From: an uncultured Eubacteriales bacterium
GTDB lineage: Bacteria; Bacillota; Clostridia; Peptostreptococcales; Anaerovoracaceae
Direction of reading: 5' to 3'
Assembly: GCA_900315485.1 (NCBI GenBank)
Contig: OMZI01000002.1
Coordinates: forward strand, 40,521 to 104,520
Length of the DNA stretch: 64,000 nucleotides
The notes under the pieces were generated by a model that was not told where the DNA came from, searched no databases, and was given only the letters and a program-made list of their open reading frames with translations. Below, piece by piece: positions 29,931-38,762 of the stretch (positions are counted from its first letter, which is position 1; each line of letters starts with the position of its first letter). The translations under genes and the position numbers were made by a program.

Positions 29931-29974
29931 AAAAAGGCCGCAGCACCTTGTAAATCAAGGGCTGCGGCCTTTGG
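29931..29974. terminator. Bidirectional terminator between guaA and the PLP lipoprotein gene
   Basis: AAAGGCCGCAGC (29933-29944) pairs with GCTGCGGCCTTT (29961-29972), with an inner CCTTG/CAAGG extension. A-run at the left and T-run at the right give a T-tract on both strands; the minus-strand one is longer. It serves two convergent genes. Confidence 0.88.
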
Positions 29975-30023
29975 TGTTACAGAATCAGACCCGGAATAAC
30001 AGTCAGACTGTACTGCTGCAGGA

Positions 30024-31451
30024 TCAGTATTCCGGATTAGCCAGACCCATGTTCTTTTCATTGGTCTTCTTGGCTTCCTGGACTGCCTTAGGCAGTACCT
30101 TCAGCAGGTAGTCGACTTCTTCCTCGGTATTGTAGATACCGAAGCTGACACGGATCATGCCAGGTGTGTTTATATCTGAGCATTCGATAAAGCTGCGTAC
30201 CTGCTCTTCAGTCAGTCCGTACAGTCTCCAGACGTATGGATTCGCGCAGAATGCGCCGCGCCTGGTCGCTACGCCGTAGTGATTGGACAGCGCCTCAGCG
30301 ATAAGGCCGGAGTTCGCATCGCTGAAATTGAAGGATACGACTCCTACGCGGTCGCTGAGATCCTTCGAGTCTCCGTATATTATGATGTTGTCCATCTTGA
30401 GAAGGCCGTCAACAAGTCTCTGATTCAGGGCTTTCTCGTGAGCTTCTATATTATCGAATCCGACTTCCTGCAGTATATCTATGGCCTTTCCGAGACCTAC
30501 TACTCCAGGATAGTTTGGGGAGCCCGCCTCATAGCTCTTCGGAGCATCTGTATATTCGACCCAGTCATCTCCTACGATGTTGATAGTACCGCCGCCGTAG
30601 AATTTAGGCATGTGCTGCATAAGATCCTCAGTCAGGCCTACAACAGCACCTCCGCCGTAAGGTGAGTACATCTTGTGTGCAGAGAATACGAAGAAGTCTA
30701 TATTCTCAGAAGGATCATCGCTTGTCATCGAGAACTTCCTGTGTGCAACGATCTGAGCTCCGTCAACGATTATCTTTGCACCGTACTTGTGGGCGAGCTT
30801 TGCTACCCTGTGGACATCGGTGACATAGCCGGTAACATTGGACGCAGCCGTTACTGTGACGTATTTGACCTTGTTGTTCTGCAGCTGTTTTTCTATTTCG
30901 TCATACATGACGCGTCCCTGATCATCCACCTCGGCATAGATGGTGGTGGCATTCTCACGCCATGGAAGATCGTTGGAGTGGTGTTCCATACGTGTAGCAA
31001 GGACGACATCGCTCTTATCTTCTATAAGAGCGGTTGCGAGCTTGTTCAGACCGTCTGTCGTATTGTTGACATAGAAGACGGTGTATGTTTCAGGGTCAGC
31101 ACCCAGAAACTCGAGGACCTTGTCCCTGGTATTATTGTAGAGCTCGGTCGAGTGGTTCGATTTAGGCGAATAACCTCTGCCGATAGAACCGTATTTCTTA
31201 AGTTCCTCATCCACGGCATCCGCGACAGGCTGCAGGGCAGGGGTGGTCGCAGCATTGTCAAAGTTTGTGATCGTCTTCTTTCCGCCCTGTTCCAGATCCA
31301 TCTTCTCATCGATGCCGACGACATAGTTTCTGATGTTGTCGATAGTATAGCCGGTGTCCGTACTCTGTTCAGACTGCTGACTGCAGGCTGCAGATATGCA
31401 TACACTGATGACAAGTACAGCGAAAAGCGGGATATATTTTCTGTATTTCAC
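30024..31451 (-). CDS. Predicted exported lipoprotein PLP enzyme, class V aminotransferase/cysteine-desulfurase fold
   Basis: 475 residues. Residues 1-22 look like a lipoprotein signal peptide: basic 'MKYRKY', a hydrophobic core, and 'SAAC' with candidate lipid Cys23 (Ser at -3 is less usual). A polar ~30-residue linker follows. The enzyme fold is complete: H157/H158 ('MEHHSND'), D230 and Q233 ('VDGAQ'), Schiff-base K260 ('FSAHKMYSPYGGG') and C402 in 'RGAFCANP', the position of the SufS catalytic cysteine. The GTG start at 31451 is backed by AAAGGAGGT about nine bases upstream, so the leader is not an artefact of overcalling; the next Met is residue 51, past the linker. PLP enzymes outside the membrane are rare. 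The reaction (desulfurase, lyase or epimerase) is unknown. It is divergent from the 1607-residue gene. Confidence 0.85.
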   Translation of the reverse strand: MKYRKYIPLFAVLVISVCISAACSQQSEQSTDTGYTIDNIRNYVVGIDEKMDLEQGGKKTITNFDNAATTPALQPVADAVDEELKKYGSIGRGYSPKSNHSTELYNNTRDKVLEFLGADPETYTVFYVNNTTDGLNKLATALIEDKSDVVLATRMEHHSNDLPWRENATTIYAEVDDQGRVMYDEIEKQLQNNKVKYVTVTAASNVTGYVTDVHRVAKLAHKYGAKIIVDGAQIVAHRKFSMTSDDPSENIDFFVFSAHKMYSPYGGGAVVGLTEDLMQHMPKFYGGGTINIVGDDWVEYTDAPKSYEAGSPNYPGVVGLGKAIDILQEVGFDNIEAHEKALNQRLVDGLLKMDNIIIYGDSKDLSDRVGVVSFNFSDANSGLIAEALSNHYGVATRRGAFCANPYVWRLYGLTEEQVRSFIECSDINTPGMIRVSFGIYNTEEEVDYLLKVLPKAVQEAKKTNEKNMGLANPEY

Positions 31452-31545
31452 GATACCGGACCTCCTTTGTCTGAAGAGAACCTTCTGCCTGTTTTGTTAA
31501 TTATATAATAATTGCCCTGATTTGTGCGGATAAAAGGCTTTTTTC

Positions 31546-31574
31546 GTGACCGGAATTCCCGCATGGTGTATAAT
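31546..31574 (+). promoter_or_regulatory. Promoter of the 1607-residue gene
   Basis: GTGACC (31546-31551) resembles a -35 box; 17 bases later is TATAAT (31569-31574), 23 bases before the ATG. AT-rich TATATAAT-like sequence on the minus strand near 31499-31507 may serve the divergent lipoprotein gene. Confidence 0.6.
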
Positions 31575-31597
31575 GTGTCAGGACAAAAGGGGGTATT

Positions 31598-34500
31598 ATG
31601 GACAGAGGGGAGCAACTTTACAGAGAAATTATATCTGCTCTTACGGACAGAGCATATCTTTCCACATGCGGGATCAGCAGAAGCAGGGTGCAGGAAAGGT
31701 CTTCAGACATCCGTTATCTTGCGGATATGATCCTGTCTTATTCAGATCAGAACGGCCGCATAAGCGCCGGAAATATTCTTAAAGCGGGCGCAGTATGCCT
31801 TGAAGAGATGAGCCGTATCCCTCAGGAGGGATGGGCTCTTCATTGTTATATGCATGTCCGCGGCACCATTTTCCCGCATCTGGAACTGCCGGATGATTCC
31901 GAAGAATTCAGGACCGGCCGCATCACGGCACTTACGCTCCTCAGGGCTGTTTTCACATATGAACGCAAAGCCTGCAGGTTCGACCCGACTCTGGACATGA
32001 CTCTTCTATCAGACAGCGAGGCGCAGTCAGAGGGGTGCGCATCTGAATATATAAGGATGCACAGACTGGTCCGGATCAATTTCATATATGAATTCATGCG
32101 CCTCGGAACAGAGGTCACGCCCTTCAATACCCTCGGACACATTTCCGGAGTGCATTATGTCGCGACATACATGGCAAGGCAGCTCCGCGATGCGGGCATC
32201 CCTGTTGATGTCGCACTCGCATCTGCCGCTGCTGCAAGCCATGACATAGGCAAATACGGCTGCCGCAAGAGCGAGGAGAGAAGGGTCCCGTACCTTCATT
32301 ACTACTATACAGACTACTGCATGACAGAGAACGGCATGCCTGAGATAGCTCACATTGCAGCCAACCATTCGACCTGGGATCTTGAGTTTGAGAATCTCTC
32401 GGCAGAGTCGCTTCTTCTCATCTATGCTGACTTCAGGGTCAAGAGCACGAGAGAAGACGGCAAAGAGATAATACACTTCTATACACTTGAGCAGGCCTTT
32501 GATGTCATCCTCAGCAAGCTTGACAATGTCGACGATGCCAAGAAGCACAGATATGAAAAGGTATATGCGCGGCTCAAAGACTTTGAAGACTACATGATCG
32601 AGCTCGGCGCTGTGACTGACCTGCCTTCGGATTTTGCCCTTGAGGACGGAGTCATTACGGCTCTGCCTGCAGAAGGCACGGGATACCGCAAGGACAAGCC
32701 TGTACGCGTAAGAAGGGAGATGTCACTCATCCAGGGCGACGATATAATCACACAGCTCAAAATGAAATCCGTGGGGCACAACATACGCCTCATGCACTAT
32801 TTCAATAATAAAGCGGATTTTGCACGCCTCATCGAGGATGCCCGCGGCGAGGCTGACTGGAGGAATCTCCGTACATATATAACCATTCTCGGTGAGTATT
32901 CCACATACATGACCGAAGAGCAGAAGGCCCTAACTCTCAGATTCCTCTACGACCAGCTGATGAACAGGGAGAGCGATGTCAGGGAGCAGTCGGCGCGCCA
33001 GATGGGGCAGATGACAGCAACGTTCAGACAGAGCTACAGAAAGGAGCTGCCTGAGGACATACCTAAGCTGGATGAGACCACGACCAATCTCGAGATGTTC
33101 GAGATGTATCTTCATAAGATGCTGAGTCCGTCTTCAAGGCTGACCGAGAGGCACAGGAACTGGATAATCCAGAGCATGGATTTCTATGTAAGTACAGCGC
33201 TCTCAAGCTGTGCAAAGCAGTTCCTACCGAGATACTATGAAGTGCTTGAGAAGCTGTTTGAAGATACCGGCAGGACTGAGCGGATGACGATGGCCGTCCT
33301 GAACTCAGCCCTTGCGGTCGATGAGGATACGTGTACTGACAGTTTCAGGGAAAAGGCCTCGGGATATGCATGCAATGTTACGGGAAAATACTCAGACAGC
33401 ACAGATCTCCTGGCCCTTGATGTGAGGGAAAAGTTCAGCGGTGATGAGGACGGTAGCATCCGCGCGGCAAGACTCAGGCTGATGGGGATCGATGACGGCG
33501 GCGAGGCTGCCGTGCAGTCTGCTGAGGAAAGGGATGCAGCTCTCTCGGCAATGTTCCTTGATGACCTCAAATTCCAGACCTCGTGGACACGCAAAACTGC
33601 AAACATACGGTACATGACTGACATCGCGGGATCATCCGACAGAAATGTCAGGATGCATATCGCGGCACACTTTGTGAACCTCATAAAGGTCAGCGAGACG
33701 GTCACGGTAAGACGGGAGGCCGGGGAGGCGCTTCTTAAACTCATAAGGAAGATGCCTGCGGATCAGTGCAATGAGATCATGGTCGAACTGTACAACGGAC
33801 TGGATATTGAGGACTACCAGTTCGCAAGGCTCATACCTGAGTATCTCGGCAGGATGATCCTGCTGATGCCGGACAAGGAGATCGACGAAGTCACAGGCAA
33901 TCTCGAGAGCCATATAAGCTCAGGCAATATCAATACGGCCTCGGCATCGCTCATGACAGTCTCGATAATGCTTGAGCACTTCAGTGAATACCGCAGGAGA
34001 GGGACAGAGGAAAGGTGTGAAGAACTTGTAAAACGTCTTTCCGGTCTTCTTATGAAGGGCGTTGCCCACTACAGGGACGCCGTCTCGCAGGAAGCTTTCC
34101 GGACACTTGCAGAGCGGGTCTTCGTGAGCGGTGCGGCATCAGATGATGAAAAACGCATGATACTGGCGCTTACAGGCAAGAGGATACTTACGCTCATCCC
34201 GGATACGGATTCCGAGAAGGACGCGATGGAGTTCTGCAATAATGCAGCAGCTCTCAGGGGTATATACAGATTCATCTCGGAATATATAGCTGAAGAGGGG
34301 CCGTTCGGACTTGAATGCAGGCAGAAAGCGGCTTTCTTCCCGGGCACTTTCGACCCGTTCAGCCTCGGCCACAAGGCTATAGCCTGCACGATACGCGACA
34401 TGGGCTATGAGGTGTACCTTGCGATCGATGAATTCTCGTGGTCCAAGAAGACCCTCCCGCACATGCTGCGAAAGGAGATCCTGGCGATGTCCATAGCCGC

Positions 34501-36421
34501 AGAGACGGACATGTACATATTCCCGGATGATGTTCCTGTAAACATTGCCAATCCTGAAGATCTCGGCAGGCTGCGCAGCCTGTTTGAAGGCAGGGACCTG
34601 TATATAGCAGTCGGATCGGATGTCGTAAGAAACGCTTCGAGCTACAAGGCCGGACCTCAGAAGAACTCGATACACACCTTCAATCACATCGTGTTCGCGC
34701 GTGAGGCAAGGCAGACAGACCGCGGTGAGGATGAAGCATATCCGGTCAGGGGCAAAGTCATAAACCTCAGGCTCGGAAAATTCTATGAAGATATAAGTTC
34801 GACAAGGATCAGAGAAAACATCGACCTCGGAAGAGACATAACATCTCTTATTGATCCGGTCGTACAGAACTACATATACGAGAACAATTTCTACATAAGA
34901 GAGCCGGCATATAAGCATGAGCTTCAGGCAAGAGATATACACATCTCGGGATATGAGCACAGTAACTGCAGGAGGATAAGAAGCCTCAGGGACGAACTGA
35001 CAGGAAGGGGATATGACTTTGACTCTCTCATGACTGTTCTTGAGCGTCCGCGCGTCAGGACGATATATATCGAGAGGACAGGAACTAAACGCTCCGGAGT
35101 ATGCGCTTTTGCATCAGGACGGAGGATAGACAGAAAGGACCTTCTCTTTGAATTCGGGGACACCGATGTCACGCGCAGCATCAGAAGGAGCGCGAACGGC
35201 TCGATAGGCATCATAAATGCCTTCTACTTCGAACGCAGCCGCGATATATCCAACCTCGGGCAGATACTTCTCACCGAGATACTGACTGACATGCTTGCAA
35301 AGGACTACGGATATGTCGTCTATCATCCGGCAGACCCTGCAGGCCTCAGCCAGAACGTGACGGAAGTCCTCAGAAGACAGGGCTTTGTCAACATATCAGA
35401 AGATCATGACAATCCTGTTTATGCGGTAGATATAACTGCACCGGTGGTGCTGTTCCGCGATGTCGAGACGGTGATCAAGGCACCGCTGAACAAGAATCCG
35501 AGGGTCATGAAGGCAGTGGATGATGCCCACAACAACCTTCTTAAGACATTCTGCGAGCTGTATCCGGGCAAGCTGATACTTTCCTTCAATACCAGCGCTG
35601 TCTACAGCAAGATCATTGAGATGGCCGCGAAGGAGAACATGGTGCCGTCAGTGCCAGACCCGGCAAAAAGGAGGGGCCCTTATATGGCGGTGCCGTTCGG
35701 AAAGGCTCTTTCTGATGTCGTCGTACCGAATACTGTCACCAAGGCTCTCAGGACAGAGAAGTTCATAAGTGAGTCGATCCGGGACTTTACGATAAGGGAG
35801 TCCCGCGGTTATGCAGAGCTTGAGGATCAGGTCAGGACGCTTAAATCTTTCAACAGAGATGTGATCCTCATAGACGACCTTCTCCACTCCGGCCAGAGGA
35901 TGAAAAGGATAGACCCTATCCTGAGAGAGAATGATGTGAATGTCAGGAAGGTCATAGTCGGCCTGCTGACGGGCAACGCAAGAGACGAGATGGCTGTCAG
36001 CCGCAGGGCTGTGGACGGGGCATACTTCATCCCTGTCATAACCATGTGGCTCAACGAGAGAGACTGCTATCCGTTCATCGGGGGAGACAGCTTTGAGTCA
36101 GGAGACAGGAACGCATCGATCAATATCATAATGCCGTACACATCCTACAGCTTTGTCGGCGGAAGGGACTCCGAGAAGGTGTACAGGTACTCGATGACAT
36201 GCCTTGAGAATGCGAGGGACATAATGAAGGTCATCGAGCAGGAATATCAGGCGGAGTTTGAAAAGCAGCTGACTCTCGGAAGGCTTGGTGCTGTCATCAC
36301 AAATCCGCGCCGTCCGGATTACGGAGACGGGCTCCTGTATGATGAGAACGCGGCACCGAGCGTGTATATAGAGAGCGACATAAAGCGCGCGAAGAGGCTG
36401 CACCTGTCACGGGATAAGTAG
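31598..36421 (+). CDS. Giant fusion: HD phosphohydrolase, helical repeats, nucleotidylyltransferase, GNAT-like and PRTase-like domains
   Basis: 1607 residues, soluble, no signal peptide. Region about 175-300 is an HD domain: H186, H215-D216 ('ASHDIGKYG'), H257 ('AANHSTWD') and D278 ('IYADFRVK'). Their spacing resembles YqeK (Ap4A hydrolase). About 380-900 is helical and repetitive, probably HEAT-like. About 908-1110 is a NadD/CoaD-type nucleotidylyltransferase with 'GTFDPFSLGH' at 916-925 and 'ISSTRIR' at 1066-1072. About 1120-1280 may be a GNAT fold ('LLTEILTDML', 'LRRQGF'), weakly supported. About 1290-1500 resembles a type I phosphoribosyltransferase, with 'VILIDDLLHSGQ' at 1422-1433 as PRPP loop. 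AAAAGGGGG precedes the ATG. YqeK and NadD are often neighbours in Firmicutes, so a link to NAD or dinucleotide metabolism is reasonable but inferred. Confidence 0.85.
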   Translation: MDRGEQLYREIISALTDRAYLSTCGISRSRVQERSSDIRYLADMILSYSDQNGRISAGNILKAGAVCLEEMSRIPQEGWALHCYMHVRGTIFPHLELPDDSEEFRTGRITALTLLRAVFTYERKACRFDPTLDMTLLSDSEAQSEGCASEYIRMHRLVRINFIYEFMRLGTEVTPFNTLGHISGVHYVATYMARQLRDAGIPVDVALASAAAASHDIGKYGCRKSEERRVPYLHYYYTDYCMTENGMPEIAHIAANHSTWDLEFENLSAESLLLIYADFRVKSTREDGKEIIHFYTLEQAFDVILSKLDNVDDAKKHRYEKVYARLKDFEDYMIELGAVTDLPSDFALEDGVITALPAEGTGYRKDKPVRVRREMSLIQGDDIITQLKMKSVGHNIRLMHYFNNKADFARLIEDARGEADWRNLRTYITILGEYSTYMTEEQKALTLRFLYDQLMNRESDVREQSARQMGQMTATFRQSYRKELPEDIPKLDETTTNLEMFEMYLHKMLSPSSRLTERHRNWIIQSMDFYVSTALSSCAKQFLPRYYEVLEKLFEDTGRTERMTMAVLNSALAVDEDTCTDSFREKASGYACNVTGKYSDSTDLLALDVREKFSGDEDGSIRAARLRLMGIDDGGEAAVQSAEERDAALSAMFLDDLKFQTSWTRKTANIRYMTDIAGSSDRNVRMHIAAHFVNLIKVSETVTVRREAGEALLKLIRKMPADQCNEIMVELYNGLDIEDYQFARLIPEYLGRMILLMPDKEIDEVTGNLESHISSGNINTASASLMTVSIMLEHFSEYRRRGTEERCEELVKRLSGLLMKGVAHYRDAVSQEAFRTLAERVFVSGAASDDEKRMILALTGKRILTLIPDTDSEKDAMEFCNNAAALRGIYRFISEYIAEEGPFGLECRQKAAFFPGTFDPFSLGHKAIACTIRDMGYEVYLAIDEFSWSKKTLPHMLRKEILAMSIAAETDMYIFPDDVPVNIANPEDLGRLRSLFEGRDLYIAVGSDVVRNASSYKAGPQKNSIHTFNHIVFAREARQTDRGEDEAYPVRGKVINLRLGKFYEDISSTRIRENIDLGRDITSLIDPVVQNYIYENNFYIREPAYKHELQARDIHISGYEHSNCRRIRSLRDELTGRGYDFDSLMTVLERPRVRTIYIERTGTKRSGVCAFASGRRIDRKDLLFEFGDTDVTRSIRRSANGSIGIINAFYFERSRDISNLGQILLTEILTDMLAKDYGYVVYHPADPAGLSQNVTEVLRRQGFVNISEDHDNPVYAVDITAPVVLFRDVETVIKAPLNKNPRVMKAVDDAHNNLLKTFCELYPGKLILSFNTSAVYSKIIEMAAKENMVPSVPDPAKRRGPYMAVPFGKALSDVVVPNTVTKALRTEKFISESIRDFTIRESRGYAELEDQVRTLKSFNRDVILIDDLLHSGQRMKRIDPILRENDVNVRKVIVGLLTGNARDEMAVSRRAVDGAYFIPVITMWLNERDCYPFIGGDSFESGDRNASINIIMPYTSYSFVGGRDSEKVYRYSMTCLENARDIMKVIEQEYQAEFEKQLTLGRLGAVITNPRRPDYGDGLLYDENAAPSVYIESDIKRAKRLHLSRDK

Positions 36422-36527
36422 AAATCTTCACTGAATCATTCTGCCGGAACTGTCTGCAGAATTGCAGAGTGGTAATATTCAGCATGATGACGCTCCGTGC
36501 AGACGATATGAAATAATCGATCATATA

Positions 36528-36548
36528 AAGAATTGATTATTAATTCTT
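36528..36548. promoter_or_regulatory. Inverted repeat before the dehydrogenase-like gene
   Basis: AAGAATT (36528-36534) and AATTCTT (36542-36548) flank seven AT-rich bases, 44 bases before the ATG, inside a 170-bp gap. It may be an operator; the gap shows no terminator for the preceding gene. Confidence 0.35.
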
Positions 36549-36591
36549 AAAGATCATGCATCAGCAAAATCAATAATAATCAGGAGTATAT

Positions 36592-37575
36592 ATGCACAGA
36601 ATAAAAGAACTGGTAAATGAGATCGGGGTGGACGCACCCGTATCACTGGCAGGACACCCCATACGCCCGGGGGAAAAGCACCGGGTCAATATCCTGGCGC
36701 TCGGTGATGTAGGGACCACGATGCTCATAGGACTGAGGCTGATGGGTGCGGATGTCATATCTGAGATAGGCATCTGTGACATAAGGCCTGAGAACTGCGA
36801 GAGGCTTGTACGCGAGATCAACCAGATAAGATTTCCGGACGGTGAGCCACATCTGCCTCCCGTGAGGATAGTGACTGAAGAGGAACTCTTCGATACCGAC
36901 GTCTTCATATTCTGCGCCAGCAAGGGTGTGCCGGACCTCGGAAAAGAGAAAGATCCGGACTTCGATGTCAGGATGGCGCAGCTGGATGCAAACAGAGGAA
37001 TCATAGAGCACTATGCCGGACTGGCGCGTGCGGCAGAGTTCAGGGGGCTGATCGCTGTGGTGAGTGATCCTGTGGACAACCTCTGCGTAGCATTTCTCGA
37101 TGCATCGGGCCTGAAGCCGTGGCAGCTGCGGGGGTACGGTCTCGGAGTCATGAACGCGCGGGCTGCATATTACGCTGAAAGAGACGAGAGATTCAGCTCA
37201 TATCTTTCAGAAGGCAGAGCTTTCGGTCCGCACGGGCAGGACCTGGTCATCGCCAACAGCATTGAGAACTATGATGATGAGCTGTCACGCGAACTTACAG
37301 AGCTGGCAACGGGGGCCAATCTTGAGGTGAGAGAGCTCGGCTTCAAGCCGTATATCGCACCGGCGATGTCGTCGGCGGCGATATCGATACTACTTACACT
37401 CAGGGGAGAGTGGAACTACGGCTCACTGTATCTTGGGGATGAGAACAGAGGATCCTTCTTGGGGATCAGGAGCAGATTTAACGGGGATAATTGGGACTAC
37501 GAGGATCCGGAGCTTCCGGATAAATTATATGAGAGGATCAGAGATTCATACATCAGGCTCTGCGATATCAGGTGA
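36592..37575 (+). CDS. Divergent lactate/malate dehydrogenase superfamily protein
   Basis: 327 residues. After a ~30-residue lead-in comes a Rossmann fold, 'LALGDVGTT' (36-43 region), with D63 ('CDIRP') at the end of strand 2, which suggests NAD rather than NADP. 'SDPVDNLC' (158-165) matches the family NPVD motif; 'GVMNARAAY' (185-193) aligns with the LDSARFR helix, and 'GPHGQD' (212-217) carries the catalytic histidine H214. R127 and R190 fit the substrate arginines, but the relay aspartate appears to be Met187. The enzyme may therefore act on an unusual substrate or have lost activity. AGGAG precedes the ATG. It follows the giant gene by 170 bases and overlaps the next gene. Confidence 0.75.
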   Translation: MHRIKELVNEIGVDAPVSLAGHPIRPGEKHRVNILALGDVGTTMLIGLRLMGADVISEIGICDIRPENCERLVREINQIRFPDGEPHLPPVRIVTEEELFDTDVFIFCASKGVPDLGKEKDPDFDVRMAQLDANRGIIEHYAGLARAAEFRGLIAVVSDPVDNLCVAFLDASGLKPWQLRGYGLGVMNARAAYYAERDERFSSYLSEGRAFGPHGQDLVIANSIENYDDELSRELTELATGANLEVRELGFKPYIAPAMSSAAISILLTLRGEWNYGSLYLGDENRGSFLGIRSRFNGDNWDYEDPELPDKLYERIRDSYIRLCDIR

Positions 37576-38698
37576 GGGGACCTGCAGCAGAGACAATATT
37601 AACAGAGACAATATTAATTCAGCAGAAAACCGCAGGCTCATCGTAATAAAGCCTGCATGTGATTCAGAGGACAGGGCGTCAAGACTCGACGGCATGCTGC
37701 TGCCGTATCTTGATGTACTGAAAGAGCGCGGCATCGATGTCGTAATATACAGCCATGTCAGTGAATTTGAGGACAGGGACATCTCGTCTGAAAGGATACT
37801 GTTTGCCGTGGCTCTGTCGGAAGCGGGGGTCAATATCGAGTACTACCGCCTGCTTGAGCACCTGCGCGGACACCCTGACTGCCTTGAAGGATCTGTCGGA
37901 GGGATAATAGTCGACGGAGGGGGAGAGTTCTATACCAAAGCAATCGCGAGGCGCTTTGCATTCTCTGCAAACATGTGCGGATGCACCTTCCCGGGGAAGC
38001 CGCTTGTGGAGGCGACAGGATCTCTCGGGAACTTCCATGTGCTCAGCACCATATCCGGTAGAGAGCCGGAAGATATATACAGTGCGCAGGTCCGCTCGCT
38101 TGTCGATAAGGTCCTGGACTTCGAACTGCCGGAAGCAGGCGGGAAGATAAAGCTTCTGGCTCTTCATGCCAGCACACGCAGGACATCCAATACACTTCTT
38201 CTGTGGGACATGGTGAAAAAGCATCTGTACAGCCGCGCGGAGATAACTGAGATATCTCTGCAGAACGGTCAGATCTACGACTGCCGCGGATGCAGCTATG
38301 AGGCATGTCTGCATTTCGGCGAGCAGGGAACGTGCTTCTACGGAGGGATAATCACGGACCAGGTGTATCCGGCGCTTCTCGAGGCAGATGCTGTTGTCCT
38401 CATATGCCCTAATTACAATGACGCACTCAGCGCCAATCTGACGGCCTTCGTCAACAGGCTTACTTCACTGTTCCGGTCACATGATTTCTCGGACAAGAGG
38501 GTGTATGCCGTGATCGTATCGGGCTATTCCGGCGGGGACATCATCGCAGAGCAGATCATCGGCGCGCTGAATTTCAACAAGTCATTCATACTGCCTGCGG
38601 ACTTTGCAATGCTTGAGACAGCTAACGACCCGAAGAGCATCCTTGCAGTCGCAGACATAGAAGAAAAAGCAGGGAAGTTCGCTTTCCGCATATACTGA
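37529..38698 (+). CDS. NAD(P)H-dependent FMN reductase-like protein with two flavodoxin-type halves
   Basis: About 389 residues from the ATG at 37529, which overlaps the dehydrogenase gene by 47 bases; an upstream in-frame ATG (37433) would overlap far more and is less likely. The start remains uncertain. The C-terminal half is a clear NADPH-dependent FMN reductase/flavodoxin-like fold: 'LLALHASTRRTSNT' phosphate loop, a Cys-rich 'CRGCSYEACLHFGEQGTC', and 'CPNYNDALSANLTAFVNRL' as the flavin/dimer segment. The N-terminal half looks like a second, degenerate copy ('VDGGGEFYTKAIARRFAF', 'CGCTFPGKPLVEATGSLG'). It ends at a strong terminator, closing the three-gene set with the giant protein. Confidence 0.75.
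   Translation: MRGSEIHTSGSAISGEGTCSRDNINRDNINSAENRRLIVIKPACDSEDRASRLDGMLLPYLDVLKERGIDVVIYSHVSEFEDRDISSERILFAVALSEAGVNIEYYRLLEHLRGHPDCLEGSVGGIIVDGGGEFYTKAIARRFAFSANMCGCTFPGKPLVEATGSLGNFHVLSTISGREPEDIYSAQVRSLVDKVLDFELPEAGGKIKLLALHASTRRTSNTLLLWDMVKKHLYSRAEITEISLQNGQIYDCRGCSYEACLHFGEQGTCFYGGIITDQVYPALLEADAVVLICPNYNDALSANLTAFVNRLTSLFRSHDFSDKRVYAVIVSGYSGGDIIAEQIIGALNFNKSFILPADFAMLETANDPKSILAVADIEEKAGKFAFRIY
37588..37617 (+). repeat. 15-bp tandem duplication near the start of the flavoprotein gene
   Basis: CAGAGACAATATTAA occurs twice head to tail (37588-37602, 37603-37617), giving the duplicated peptide RDNIN in the predicted N-terminus. It falls in a low-complexity stretch just before recognisable domain sequence. 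Confidence 0.85.
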
Positions 38699-38734
38699 CA
38701 GAAGAGAGCATCCTGGCATTAGGTGCAGCACGGC

Positions 38735-38762
38735 GGACAGCTTCACATGGAGCTGTCCTTTT
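38735..38762 (+). terminator. Intrinsic terminator after the flavoprotein gene
   Basis: GGACAGCT (38735-38742) pairs with AGCTGTCC (38751-38758), followed by TTTT. The rest of the gap to 38913 is AT-rich leader without a recognisable lysine riboswitch. Confidence 0.88.

Noticed and set aside
37433-37528. A longer N-terminus for the flavoprotein starting at 37433
   Set aside because: It would overlap the dehydrogenase gene by 143 bases, and its extra residues show no domain features.
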